From Coprinopsis marcescibilis (Eukaryota; Basidiomycota; Agaricomycetes; Agaricales; Psathyrellaceae), in the NCBI GenBank assembly GCA_004369085.1, contig ML210279.1, forward strand, positions 21,129 through 85,128: DNA of 64,000 nucleotides, read 5' to 3'. How positions within the stretch are numbered: position 1 is the stretch's first letter; each line of letters starts with the position of its first letter. A model generated the notes under the pieces. That model saw only the letters and a program-made list of their open reading frames with translations. It was not told the origin of the DNA and searched no databases. This document shows positions 45,770-57,902 of the stretch, piece after piece. Made by a program: the position numbers and the translations under genes.

Positions 45770-47860
45770 GTTGTGTATCAATGTCTCTCTACGCCGAAGG
45801 CTTGTTATACTATTGTGAAACTCGTGTGGTTCAGCGAGAGATTGAACATGAACGAACTCTTGCGGAGAGGCATGAATAACGATGTGCGATAAAGTTGTAG
45901 CGGTATGCAACTGGATGGTCGACCCATGAGACTTTTCGTTCCGATCGTCCCGGACACAACCACAACGTCAACGATGCGGATTGTCAATGTTGCCGAAGGG
46001 CCATTGAGTGGATGCGTTGTTGGGCAACCAAGAGTGTTCCTGCTTTCCGGCTTCTCTAAAGCACAGGATACAATCATGTACATGGTTTAGTAGAGCGCAA
46101 ATATCTTCCTAATGTTTTTGTTCTCCTGCTATTAGAACTTGATTTTCATTGTGTTCTTCAATATCATTAGTAAGCGAGCCTACAACAAGTAAACAGGTCA
46201 GCATGCAAGTAAAAGGAGAGCACGTAATTCAGGTTTCGATAAGTATTTCAGCGGGCCGGGGAGTTGGATGCCCGGCCATTCAACGGCCCAGCGCCTGCCA
46301 GTGGATTGTCCTCTATGGAGTCAGGGTACTTGAGTAGTATGGGGTACTTTGGTATGTGCCCCACCGTTTTACGACCGCTGAATAACCAACTCCTTGTCAC
46401 TCGAGAGTCGAGATTCGAAACTATCATCGATATAGCGATTAACCCTGCCATTCTGCATGGTATACATCACGGTCACCATGCCCGAACGTGGCGTGCTCCT
46501 GAGTTTGTTCTTAAGGGGAGGGGTGCATGTTCTGTGGGGCTGTGGGGAGGTTGATGCTTGAGTAAGGACATGTCTCGTAAAGGACGCTTACGAAGGTACT
46601 GTGCGCGCAGCAAAATCAGAGTAAGGAATGGAAGGTTGGCGACATCATGTCACTGGAGAGCATAGCCACCAATTGGGCTGGGCACAAGCGCGCGATGTGT
46701 TTTCGAGTCTCCTGCTCATGTGAACTGGACTTGGAAGCGTTGGCAGGACATCGGGTGTACCTGTCCTGTTGACGCATTTAACATTATATAATGCACCCTG
46801 AGGTCAAAAATTCGTTAAAACTGGATTTCACAGCAATACCAGTAACTACACTGGGCGGTGAGCTCCATTCAAACCAATCGATGGTTGTTTCTTACAGCAA
46901 TAGATACTTCGTCTTAACTAGTCGACAACTCTCGACGTAAGCCCGGCATTACGTCCGTCTCCAGGTATCCCTCGCTCTTCTTGCCCCGGGAGTTGTTACA
47001 TGTGACTGTCGCTTTGTGTGAGCGGACTGACCGATCCTGACCGGATAGAGACCAGAGAGGGACAAATTGATCGTAGAATTTGTTCGTAAACATAAGGGAA
47101 AACATATCGTGACGTAAGGAACACAATCGTAACATATACAACGGAAACAAGTGATTCGTGTCTGTCACTGTTTCCGGGGGTGGGGGCAAAGCCTAAGGTT
47201 CCGCCACCGGAACGTCCAGACAAGAGCCAGCGATCGGAGGAAGCAGTCAAACGAGTGACCGTCCTGACCGAGGAGGAGAGGTGGAAGCAACCCAGGGGCT
47301 TGAGCGTAGCATGGGGGTGCCTGCCATCCTGAATCTAGCGGGAAGCTGACGCAGGGCGGCGAGACACACCCAAACTTCACTGTTGCGTATGGGAGGAGGG
47401 TGGGAGACAAAGAAGAGCGAGTGCAGCGGTAAGGGTGCGAAAGCGAGCATCAAAAACGGGGGAAAAGGAAGAAAGGAAAGGCAGGTCAGTCTGCAAGATG
47501 CCTGCCCTCTATATAAAAGGCAAGGGAGCGCATTCCATCTGTCTAAAGATCGTCGTCTGCACGAGAAGCGACGCGCCTTGACCTGGGCCGTGTCAGACGA
47601 GCCCGCAAAAGGGAAACAGGCGGACTATAGTAAATGACCGTGATAAGATTGGCTAGATTTGTGCAACGACATACTTACTAACCCAGCTTTGGAACAAATT
47701 CGCGGAGCGCAGGTCCGATTTCAAAAGAGGTTTGATACAGGACAAAATTACTGAACCCTGCAAGAGGTATAACGAGCTGGAGGTCCCCTCTGTCTCTCAG
47801 CACTCAGCACTGATAGATCTCGCTCGAGTTCACCCACAATCCTTTCTCCATCATTAACCT
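45770..47860. other. Gene-poor spacer between DLH H and the split UPO
   Basis: No gene recognised. TATATAAAAG at about 47511-47520 could serve the downstream UPO, giving a leader of about 350 nt. Short open frames such as 45905-46090 and 46264-46554 have no family features. Confidence 0.4.
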
Positions 47861-47867
47861 CACCACA

Positions 47868-48895
47868 ATGTCTAAGCAATCGTTTGGAATCACTTTCCAA
47901 TTTCTGTATGCCCTCCTTTTGGCCTCTGTAGCAACCCATTCTCTCGCTTTCCCTTCGCTAGAATCCCTCCCAGTCCTCCTGGACCTCTTCGCTTCGCTGG
48001 AACGAAACTAGTCGACGACAGAGAGCATCCGTTCAGACCCCCTGGTCCTGGCGATGTCCGAGGCCCGTGCCCAGGGCTAAACACTCTAGCCAACCACGGC
48101 GTGCGTATTTCCATTAAACAGGATATGACATTCTTTGTTAAGGAGAATTTGTAGTATATCTCCATGAATGGAGTGGCAACGCCTGGTCAAATGATTCAAG
48201 CCGCTCAAGAAGGTGGGAGGTTGTAAAACACCGTTCTCTACAACGCTGACCAGTTCGTAGGTTTCAACATGCACAACGGCGCAGTCCGTCTTCCGGCATA
48301 CTCTGCTCATCTCATGAACGGAAATCTTGTGACCGATCTGCTCTCTATCGGAGGTAAGTCACGCAACACTGGCCCTGATCCCCGTGGACAGCCTGCGCTT
48401 GTTGCAGGAATTAGTGAACATGGAACTTTCGAAGGGGACGCCAGCCTAACGCGAGGTACGAGCTTCGAACGTCTAGCTCACTCTAGTCGCCCACAATGTA
48501 ATACACTTAGCCGACGACTTCTTCGGCGATAATCACAGCTTCAACCAAACCATGTTCGGCCAGGTATCTATCTACAACCCTTCGTCATTACTCCATCAAT
48601 AGCTGACACCTTTCCTCTAGTTTGTCGCCTTCAGCACCGCTTTGGCGGAGGATTCTACAACATCAGCGTCGCCGCTGAACTGCGCTTCCAGCGAATCCAG
48701 CAATCCATTGCCACCAACCCCGAATTCGATCTCCGCGGGTTCCGTCACTTCACCTCATTCGGGGAAACTGCCTTTGCCGTCAACATGTTCACCGACGGGA
48801 GGATGACTGGAGCGCAGGCTTGCCAGCTCGACTTGGCTGCTGCCCGCAACTTCTTCCGTGACGGGCGCTTCCCCAACGGATTCCATAGAGCCAAC
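47868..48895 (+). pseudogene. UPO N, 5' part (gene split by a LINE)
   Basis: Close relative of UPO I. The signal peptide MSKQSFGITFQFLYALLLAS is intact, but about 70 bp present in UPO I (encoding the YESLGGLSERQLKEI region) is missing after FPS, causing a frameshift into PPSPPGPLRFAGTKLVDD. The heme motif PCPGLNTLANHG, the GVATPGQMIQAAQEG exon, GFNMHNGAVRLPAYSAHLMN, FEGDASLTRG, DDFFGDNHSFNQTMF and AFSTRFGGGFYNISVAAEL all follow with normal introns. Coding sequence stops abruptly at 48895 in FHRAN and resumes at about 56016. The gene was already damaged (frameshift) or decayed after the insertion. Confidence 0.88.
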
Positions 48896-49238
48896 CTACC
48901 AACAACCACCATCACCCCCCCCTCTACCAGCGCACCTGCTTCCTCGTCACGTTACGCGTCTAACAAAGCTCACAGCTGAAATCTACTAAACTATCTCGTT
49001 CCAGTGATACCAAATTTATCCCCTACAACCGTCCGAACGCGTTACACGTCATCCCCCCTCCACCTTCACTGACCACTACTATACCCTATCTACCAGAGCG
49101 CTCCTCAAGTTTACTAACCTACTAACTGAACCCTTCCTAAAAACATTCCTTCCCTGTATCACCACCCTCTATACTCTGCGTTATCCCTTAATACTCCGCG
49201 CTATCCCTTGACCATACTCTCCCAGACTCAAATCTTCC

Positions 49239-51190
49239 TTGCTAGACCTTAATTGTCCCGTTCTATTTATACTTTGTTTCTTTCTATTTCTGCTTTGCCT
49301 CTTTTCTTCCGTGCCCTATTTACTCCTCGCTTTTAAACTTCTTCGCGCTACTAACCGCCCGGCCATGACTCTAACAGCCCCAACCAACCATAACAAAAAC
49401 CCAACCCCCTCAACCCCACGGCAGTCCAAGCCACAACTCGCTCCGTACTCCCCGCGAAAGCCAATGACCCTATCCTTTACCCCTAAACGTCAAACTGGCA
49501 CCAGACTACTGAACGAATTCCCCGTTGGCTGCTGCCTAATCGTCAGAGGAGCCGGGATTTCCGAGTCCAACCCGAATCCAGTCGCACTCATTGAGGCCGC
49601 AATCACCAAGACGAAGGAGAAGTACCCGACGAGCCCCGCCATTGTCGACAAACCGCTGCAAGTGACCCCCTTTTCCTCAAACTCTCGCTTGCAACCCTCT
49701 AAATCCCTCTGTGCATACATCCAACTCGCAAGAGAAGTTCGAAACGACCGCCTTGAAGGTCAGGAGGACGAACCCAGAATCGATCTTCTTGAAGAATGGA
49801 GGCATGCGCTGATGCTTGAACACCCGGAATGGGAGGTGAAATGGGCGCCCGCGAAATCTGGAAAGGACAAACGACCGTCGATTCGATTCCCCGAGATTAC
49901 TGGCTCAGCAAGGGAAGAAACCCCCGAAACTGCGTCTGCGCGAATGGCCATCCTCAAGTGGCTCGACACAAAGGGTTACGCGCTGACCGAGAGCTTCTTA
50001 TCGAAGGGAGGCCTGATATGCACCTTGCGAGACTACCGCCACGCTGACGAAATCATTGCCCTCGAGAATATCATCATTAACCCTGCGCTTACGGTCAAGG
50101 TCACCCGAGTCAAACAGATCGAGATTGAGAACGCCTTCGAGATGATCATACTCGCCATTCCCAACGCCGACTACGAAGGGATAGAAGGCAGTGTCCTCGA
50201 ATGGATTGCAAACCAGTCCCTAGACGAGGACGACAACCCCACCCTGGCCGACCATCGCACAGCATGCTATCCAATGAAGTGCGTGAAGACTTTGAAGCGA
50301 CATTCAAAGGCCTCAAGATGGTTCCCCCTCAACTCCTGCACACTGACAACGACGAGGGAATCTGGAGGCTCCCCTTCGCTAATGTCAACACTGCTTTGCA
50401 CGACAGAGCCCGGGCCATCAATGACGGAAACGCGGCCATGCAAAGTCAGTTCAACGACCTCAAGCGCTTGGTGAAGGATCACATCGCGGCTTCGACGCTC
50501 CAATTCTCAACCCTGAACGAGTCCATCCAAGCAGTCACATCTTCAGTCCGAACCTTGCAAGATCAGAACGCCGCCACGCAGCGCGCCCTTCTAGGCCAAT
50601 TCTCGGCAATGGACAACGCCAAAACCATCAGCGACATGAAGAACCGAGAGCTCGACCTGAGTATGCAAATTCTCATCGAAAAGGACGAGCGTCAGCGCAT
50701 CAAACTGGTCAAGATGCAACAGATGGTCTGCAATCGGAGGATCGAGGCTGAACAGGCTTATGAACACAGTCACAGAGACGCTACGGCCGTATTCAGAACC
50801 CAAATAGCAAACTGCTCCATTGCCCTGCCAACCCCAACGACCCCAGACTCACTTATCAAACGACGACAATTGGACAGCGCCTCTATGGACGTCGACGAGT
50901 CTCAACCCCCGGTGCGATTGTCTTCACCCACCCACACCCGCCAAGCTGACGAATCCTCACCAGCCAAGCCTCTAGGGTCCCAGCCCAAGCGGACAGCCTT
51001 TCGCGGCGTGCTGGACATGCTCAGAACCTTCGGGAGTGGCACCCGGAGCATATGGTTCTTGCGGAGAAGGTTGGTGTCAAACAGAAGCACGGTGTCATCG
51101 TTGTCGAATATATTTGCAATCATCATCTTATTGTCCATCGTCCAATGTGCTGCGGCTGCAACCTTCATCCCACCGACTGTCACATCCTCC
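49239..51190 (+). pseudogene. LINE ORF1 region (frameshifted)
   Basis: The first frame (49239-50474) is coding-like up to about 50260 (NQSLDEDDNPTLADHRTA) and then becomes low-quality. A second frame (50201-51571) carries on with VREDFEATFKGLKMVPPQLL, so a single indel near 50260 separates the two. The second part has a long coiled coil (50400-50760: DRARAINDGNAAMQSQFNDL onward), a Pro/Ser-rich stretch, and a hydrophobic segment (IFAIIILLSIVQCAAAATF) running in frame straight into the endonuclease. No zinc knuckle is seen in ORF1. The real start may be the Met at about 49365 (MTLTAPTNHN). Confidence 0.6.
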
Positions 51191-54100
51191 ATGTCTGTAC
51201 TCGTCATCAATGCAAATGGCTTTGTCCAACCTGTCAAAGTCAGCCACGTTAACTCAATGATTAACGTTAGGAGACCACATGCCTTCGTGATTGGTGAAAC
51301 CAAGACACAGTCCAAAGTACGCGATTCGCTCCCACATTATGAATACGATGTCTATGAGAAGCCAGGTGTCAAAGCGGACAGTCATCACATCTTCAAGTGG
51401 GGAATAGTGCTGGGCATTTGCAAGGACTTACAAGTTCTTCAACAAGCAATAGTCAAACACGCGTCTCTCAAGGGGAGAGTAGTTGCTGTTGATGTTGCTT
51501 TGCCCACGCCTAATGGCAAATGCTTCAAACACCGACTGATTGCTGGTTATGCGCCGTGGCTTCTGGAGTGACATGGCTGACTTTTGCAATAAATCTCCCC
51601 ATCCCTGGACTTTGGCTGGTGATGTAAACGCCACAGTCTCGACAAAAGAAAGGGCTTCAGGAGGAACAGACGCTAGAGCCCAATACCTGGGATTCCTCCA
51701 GAAGACAAAAGGCCAGGATCTCTGGACAAAGATCGAAGACAGAGACTGACTCACCAACTACACTTGCAAAGGCCACAACAAATCAACTGAATCTGGGAAT
51801 ATCATTGACCGGGTGGTAACATCCGCTGACACCCTGCTGGACAGCTTCATCGAGGTTGGCAAGAAACCAACGGACTGGGTCCCATTCACCGATCACAGGC
51901 CAATAGCTGCACGCATCATGCTTTACTGCCCCAAACTCCTGGAAACAAGCAATCAGAATTACACCACACTCCCCAGGCAGCAAGTAAACGCACCATGTAT
52001 TGTGGTTCCACCAAAGACGGAGAAACACAAATACGAGGATTTCCGCATTGCCATTGACAAGAAAACCCGGGATGAAGGCCTCCACAGCATAGTGGTTGAC
52101 TCGCCGGAAGCGTTTACACAACTATACGACGTGCTAACTTGGATCATCGTGGGGACCGGTGAGGAGGTGTTTGGACTGAGGAAAACCAAATGGCAGAATA
52201 GGAGGAAAGACATCACCAACCTGGAAATTCGAGCGAAAGTAGCCAGGATCAGGGCAGTTGGAGGTGTGATCAGGTTCGAAAAGTCGGAACGGACTGCTCA
52301 AGTCTCAGACCGGGCTTTGGCATGCCACCGAAACGCGATGTACGACACAATTGACATCCCAGCTAACCTGACCAAGCAGCGGAAGGCCCTACACAAAGAC
52401 TCATTCACCCTCAAAGCCAAAGAGATCATCCAATGAGAGAAGGACAACAACAAGCGACACGTCACACAAGCCCTTCAAGGTGGTTCAACCAAGCAACTGG
52501 TTCAACAAACGCAATTCATTCCACTTCCCCTTGCTGTCAACTCACTCGACCTACCCAATGATCTCATATACCACCTGGAAGGCGTCATGGCAGAGACAAG
52601 AGAATACTTCAAACGTCTATACAATCATAGTTGAATTCCCGCCATGGCCAAACCGTGGCTCTCCACTCCCTCAGTCGCTGCCGTTAAAACTAGGGTACTA
52701 GCAGATCCCTTCACATGGCCTAGGCCAGCAACTCTCGACGACTTCCGGGCTCTGTTGCACAGAGGGAATCACCGCCCATCACCTGGTCCCGACAAATGGG
52801 AGAAGTGGAGCGTCAAGTCCCTATCTGACAAATCCCTCAACCTGGTACTGAAGCTTCATAACTATCAGGTCATGAATTTGGTATTCCCAGGGAACATAAA
52901 GGACATGTGGCTCACCATGTTCCACAAAAGAGGAGTGCAAACCAATCTTCAGAACTGGCAAGGTCTGCTGATTTCCAATTTCCTAGCCAACACCCCAATG
53001 TCATGGCTGAATTACAGCCTGATAAATTATGCAGCAAAGAAGAATATCCTACCGAACACGCAAGTAGCTGGACAACCTGGTGTTCAGACTAGGGACTTAA
53101 TGTCGTTTCTGGCTGGGATCAAGACCTGGTCGCTTCGAAACAAGAAACCTGTCTACGCAGTCAAAAGGGATCAGATGAAAGGCTTTGACTATCTATCGCC
53201 TGATGGTTTCTACGATGCGGTGAGAGCTTACGGATTGCCCGAGTCCATTAATGACATAGACAGGGCGGCGTGGACAGACACCAAATGCTTCATCAAGACG
53301 GCATACAGCATAACACAACCAATTACGGTCTCGGGCGTGAACAAGCAAGGTGGTGCACTGTCCCCTCCCAAGTCCACATTCACAACCAGTATGGGCCACT
53401 ACTACCTTCACGACCTTCTCTCTGATGACCCCAATGCACTCAAGATCAGTTCGACCACACACCAGCAGGGAGATCCCCACACTCCTGAGGATTCGAAAAC
53501 ACTACTGGTGTCCATGGTGGGGGCAACAGACGACTCATACATCTTCTCCACATCCCAAAAATCCCTACTCACGAACACCTTACAGATGGAATGCTTCCAA
53601 TACGCATATGGCTGGCTCATGCAGTGGTCCAAGTCAAAGGCGTACGTCATTGGCGAATAGAAATCAACCAACCTACCAACAACCATCGAATTCGAGTCCG
53701 TGTCTACGGGGCCCAATGCAAATCCGATGACGGTCAAGAAACATGAAGTGTCCCTAGTCCGAGACGAACTGGACTTCCTGAAGACCAAGGTTGACGACCC
53801 AGCCTCAAGATTCGAGGAGCTAAAGGAAATAATTGAAACCTTCCAATTCCCCACCATCATTGGATGGCTACCCATTACCCTAGCCAGGAAGATCGTGGCC
53901 CAGAACATTGTCTCGCGGTGCAGAGCCCTACTATACCTCCAGCCTATCAGAAAAACCGATGCTGAGTCCCTCGATAAGCTCATCATAAGAAGGGTTCACC
54001 AGCTCACGGGTTTTCCATTTAGCCCCAACACGGAGATAGCAACACTCCCGATCTCAGCCCTTGGACTAGGCTTCCCCTCGATCTCAAGGATCAACGCTGG

Positions 54101-55907
54101 CATCGCGCTCAACGGAATAAATCGCGATCTTAATCGCCATCTATACGCTTACAGAACACTAGCAGAGATAACACTCAACGACTGGATGTGCGAGAAAAAC
54201 AACTGCGTTTACCCCTTCGACGGCGCCGGCTTGAAACGCGACATGTCGCTCACTAGGAACATACCGCAAGCATGGATCATCGCCCACAAGACCCTTAGAG
54301 AGAACGGGATAGCCATTCGAGGGACTGACCAATCGAATCTGCTCAGCGGTGACATTTCAGTCTCTCACATCGTCAAGCTGACCCAAGACCCCACAGATAC
54401 CAACGGACAGTCCAAATCCATCAATGGGACTGGCCTCAGGTCGATACGCAAGAGTGGGATCCTGTCTCTTGGACAAGTTGGCATATGGAAACTCGATCCC
54501 GACAGTCGAATACGGTTCCACTGCAACGACATGCCGGAGTCAATCCGAACACTAGCGGCCAAGAAGAATTGGGAACGACTGGAGGGCCATCTCACAAAGC
54601 ATGCCGATCTCGACAACCTCGTTAATGGCCCACTCGAACTAACGCTGCCAAGAACAATTAGGCGGGAACAGGCCAAAGAATACATACGTGCGCTGGCAAA
54701 CATGGCACCACCCGGCACGCAAATGTTGCCTGGAAATGCGAGCAACAAACCATGGGCGACGGATGGATCGATGAGCCCGGCATCGGCTGGAATACTCGAC
54801 AACAAAACAGTCACAGCAGCAGTTGGTCCCAAACCTCTCGCCATGCGAATCAGTGGCACGAACATCTCAATCCTTCAGGGGGAAGTCATGGGTCTAATAG
54901 CAAGCTCAATCCTCTCGGGATGTTCGTCGGGCGACGGAGATACCATCATCCTCACCGATCATCTCAACTCAGTTCGACTACTTGCTGACAGCAAAACAGC
55001 AGTCTCTCAGGAGGCCCGACTTCGGCACTCGAACGGGAGATCGTACTACAGATGGCTGCTCAAGACCACAAGAGCCAGGAGCAACCTTGATATCAAATAC
55101 ACGCCAGGACACTCATCAGAAGACACAATAGAAGCCAGGATGAACAACGAAGCTGACTCGCTTGCCACCACCTCAAATCGCGACATCTGGACCATATCAG
55201 CTCCCATCCCCACCTTCGAGATGAACCCTTACACATTGTATCACCAGAAGGATGGATGGATCGAAAGCGACATTGCACACTACATCGACCTTCGGATGAC
55301 ACGACGCACATCCAACAAACTAGGCGCAATGAAAGGGTTGCGCATGGCAACGTGGGCACACAATAGCATTGCACCACCTGAATTCCCGTATACGAAAGCC
55401 GTATCAGCATACTCCGCAACCGTCCAACTCTACGCCCGCTCCGGCCAGCTCCCAATTGCCGAGACACTACGTCAAAGAGGGAAGATAACGAAGGACACAT
55501 GTCGCCTGGGATGCACGGAGACGGAGACCATGCCTCACCTATTCGTCGAATGTCGACAATATGAAGCACTGAGGGCGGAGGGCACTAGGATGGTATTGGA
55601 AAAAACCAAAGCCATCATTCGTGAATACCCAGTCGAAGATCTAGACAAGGAAAACCTAATGAAAACAGCTGAGTGTCTTTTCCGTCACAAACCTCAGATC
55701 TGGCCACTCGGTTCATCCATGTTCTATCTAGGCCAGAACCCTCCCATCAAGATCGCAACTAAAATCTCAGAAGTCACGAAGCAGAAGATCAAGTCAGCGC
55801 TCACCACAGAATGGCATCTTGCAAGCATAAGACTCGCGGGAAGGATTTTCGCGGATTATCAGAGGAAGATGGCGAAACTACACTGTCCCCGTCCATGTAA
55901 GACATAA
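51191..55907 (+). pseudogene. LINE ORF2: endonuclease, reverse transcriptase, RNase H (nonsense-mutated)
   Basis: The endonuclease starts MSVLVINANGFVQPVKVSH at 51191 and continues with IGETKT and GYAPW. A frameshift near 51560 shifts to the frame used to the end, with AGDVNATVST and FTDHRPIAAR closing the domain. Reverse transcriptase covers about 52700-53660 (PDKWEKWSVKS, KGFDYLSPDGFYDAV, GGALSPPKST, catalytic ATDDSYIF). RNase H runs from ATDGSMS through LQGEVMGL, LTDHLNS and NNEADSLA (54755-55160). A CCHC-like C-x3-C-x7-H-x4-C follows near 55500-55555. In one frame from 51540 to 55907 there are only four stops: TGA 51747, TGA 52434, TGA 52632 and TAG 53658. Confidence 0.8.
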
Positions 55908-56015
55908 GGGAACAGTACCCAACAACACTTATATACACATACTCCGTCGAGGTCCTTTCACAATCGACCCTAGTTTCTTGTAAACGTAGACGGTAGATAT
56001 TATTGTAACAATTGT

Positions 56016-56297
56016 AACAAGCCTTCCGCAGCGGAAGGTGTCGAAGTCGTACTCGCCGCTCACGTTATCCCTGCAGGCCGGAACATCGGCATCAACAACC
56101 ACGTTCCCGACGACAGTCAGGGTGGGACCACGGATATCTGCCCATTCTACAGGTTCTTCATCAACACGACCATGAGGGGCTTGTATCCCAACCCCACTGG
56201 CGTGTTGCGAAGAAACTCGAACATTAACCTGGACTTTTTTTACCAATCGCTCCCCGTTCAGGACTGCCCTCAGCTCTTCCCATATGGACGAAACTGA
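56016..56297 (+). pseudogene. UPO N, 3' part (after the LINE)
   Basis: Continues the UPO N coding frame directly: NKPSAAEGVEVVLAAHVIPA, NIGINNHVPDD, DICPFYRFFINTTMRGLYPN, PTGVLRRNSNINLDFFYQ and DCPQLFPYGRN, with TGA at 56295-56297. Joined to 48895 it fills exactly the gap relative to UPO I, showing one insertion event. No lesion is seen in this part. Confidence 0.88.
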
Positions 56298-57600
56298 GAT
56301 GGGGAGAGCGTTACTCACTCCTTAGACTTTCAAAAATACGCCTTCATTTTGCTTTAACTTACGGTAGAATATTTGGTCGATACTGCTTATTCGGCTCGAT
56401 GTCTATCAATAAGACTATTTTATTTATGCTTTGGATTACATGAGATGTCGGAGCCTCAACGGGCGTTTTTGGCCCTCCTAAGACATATTCGAAAGATGGG
56501 CGCCTACCCCTTCTGATACGTAATGTCGTCCTCTTGAAACGCAAACCGATTTTCGCATACCTATTGCTTCCCCTTATACCCATGTCCAAGTCTCACTGGT
56601 CAAAACAAATCGACTTTCCAATGGAAGTATCAGCTTGAACAGATGGATCAGGATTGGAGGTAGTCAGAGGTAGTCGTTCATACAACTTGATCCGATTCTT
56701 TCCTAGAGCTTACGCCCTCATGAGATTATCATACCAATTTCGCAGTACATTACCCTGATCCATCGTACTACGGAATAACGTTGCAGCCGCAAAGGATGTG
56801 TTACTCACTGTAATGGTCCAATGTGTCGTTCCATGGCTGCGGAGGTCATGATACATAGATCAACTGCATGTCCTGTGAATCATTAGGCAATACACCGGAG
56901 CTTAGCCCCGTCTTTACAGTACCCTCAGAGACTCGACATCGAGGGGCAGACTGCGCATAAGAACGTTTTACGGCATTGTACGCAGCTGGATTCGATAAAT
57001 GGCGTCCACATCAAGCCGGCTTGAGAACGGATATTCACGAAAGAGGAAGATGACTCCGACCAGCGACAACGAGGAAGAGGACAACAGTTGCAACAGGAAA
57101 GCTAAACCTCCCAAGGTTAAATTCTAATCATCCCCGAGCCACAACAAAGACATCTGACAGGCCCCCAAAGGGACACCCGATTTACTTCCAGACGCTCGTA
57201 AAGAGTTTATCATATCTTGTCCTCTTGTTTAATTTGTTGGCTGCATGATGCTGACACAACTACTGGTGTCCTTCTATAGATCACTCGTTTAGCACCGAAA
57301 CCTATGTACGCCACCCGCACATCATTATTTCCTTAGTATGGATCCAGGTCCCACCAATATCGTTCAGTGCTATTTAAGTGATAGGCCTGTCATTCTATGG
57401 ATAAAAGAATCACATACTACTGTGAGTCCTGGCTTTGTTTTTTGCTGGCCGTATATTGACGCTCTCTATCCTTCCCTAGATCACTCAACATACACCATCA
57501 AATTTTTATATAGTGCGATCCTGACCCAACGTTGAGAGTAGGATGTACAGTTGGTCTTCTATCTCTCTCAAAACTCCGTCGAGACTTTCCCTCTCTCGGA
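56298..57600. other. Gene-free spacer
   Basis: No gene recognised on either strand. Confidence 0.4.
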
Positions 57601-57604
57601 GTTT

Positions 57605-57745
57605 ACGAGCCGCGACAAGCTCCAGAACTGCCAAATCTCACGCGCCGAGACATTCTCCCAGAGCTAGCGTCGGTGACGACGACGTTGAACGTTCGCGCAG
57701 TTGTTTGGTCGGCCCTTTGTCCTTGTCACCCACCGTCAGCGTCAT
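57605..57745 (+). repeat. Duplicate of the ATG18 upstream region
   Basis: About 140 bp resembles 60862-61010, upstream of ATG18 in the same orientation, including GGTGACGACGACGTTGAACG (57671 onward) against GGCGACGACGACATTCAACG, followed by TTCGCGCAGTTGTT in both. The open frame here has no ATG18 coding sequence after it. Confidence 0.6.
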
Positions 57746-57902
57746 TTAATCTCTATCAGGGCTTAAGTGTTTAAATCGGAGCTCGATCCAGATTATCCAG
57801 CTCTCGCACAATGTAATGATTTGATCCGAGTATCTCCATCACTAACCGTACCGTACGCTATACTTGAACTCAGGGAGGAATCCCAAACTACTATGGCTAG
57901 TT

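Larger units (their letters stand above)
48896..56015 (+). mobile_element. Non-LTR retrotransposon (LINE, Tad1/I-like) inserted in a UPO gene
   Basis: About 7.1 kb in the same orientation as the host gene. Order: C/T-rich 5' leader, ORF1 region, AP-type endonuclease, reverse transcriptase, RNase H, CCHC motif, then a short 3' end with a TTGTAACA/ATTGTAACA tandem repeat instead of poly(A). The ORF2 order with an RNase H domain is typical of Tad1/I-group fungal LINEs. At most a 3-bp AAC is shared at the junctions, so the target duplication is short or absent. The 5' end appears close to full length. Several stops and frameshifts make it non-autonomous now. Confidence 0.85.

Noticed and set aside
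54365..54865. 166-codon minus-strand ORF inside the LINE
   Set aside because: Antisense to the RNase H region of ORF2; no independent support.
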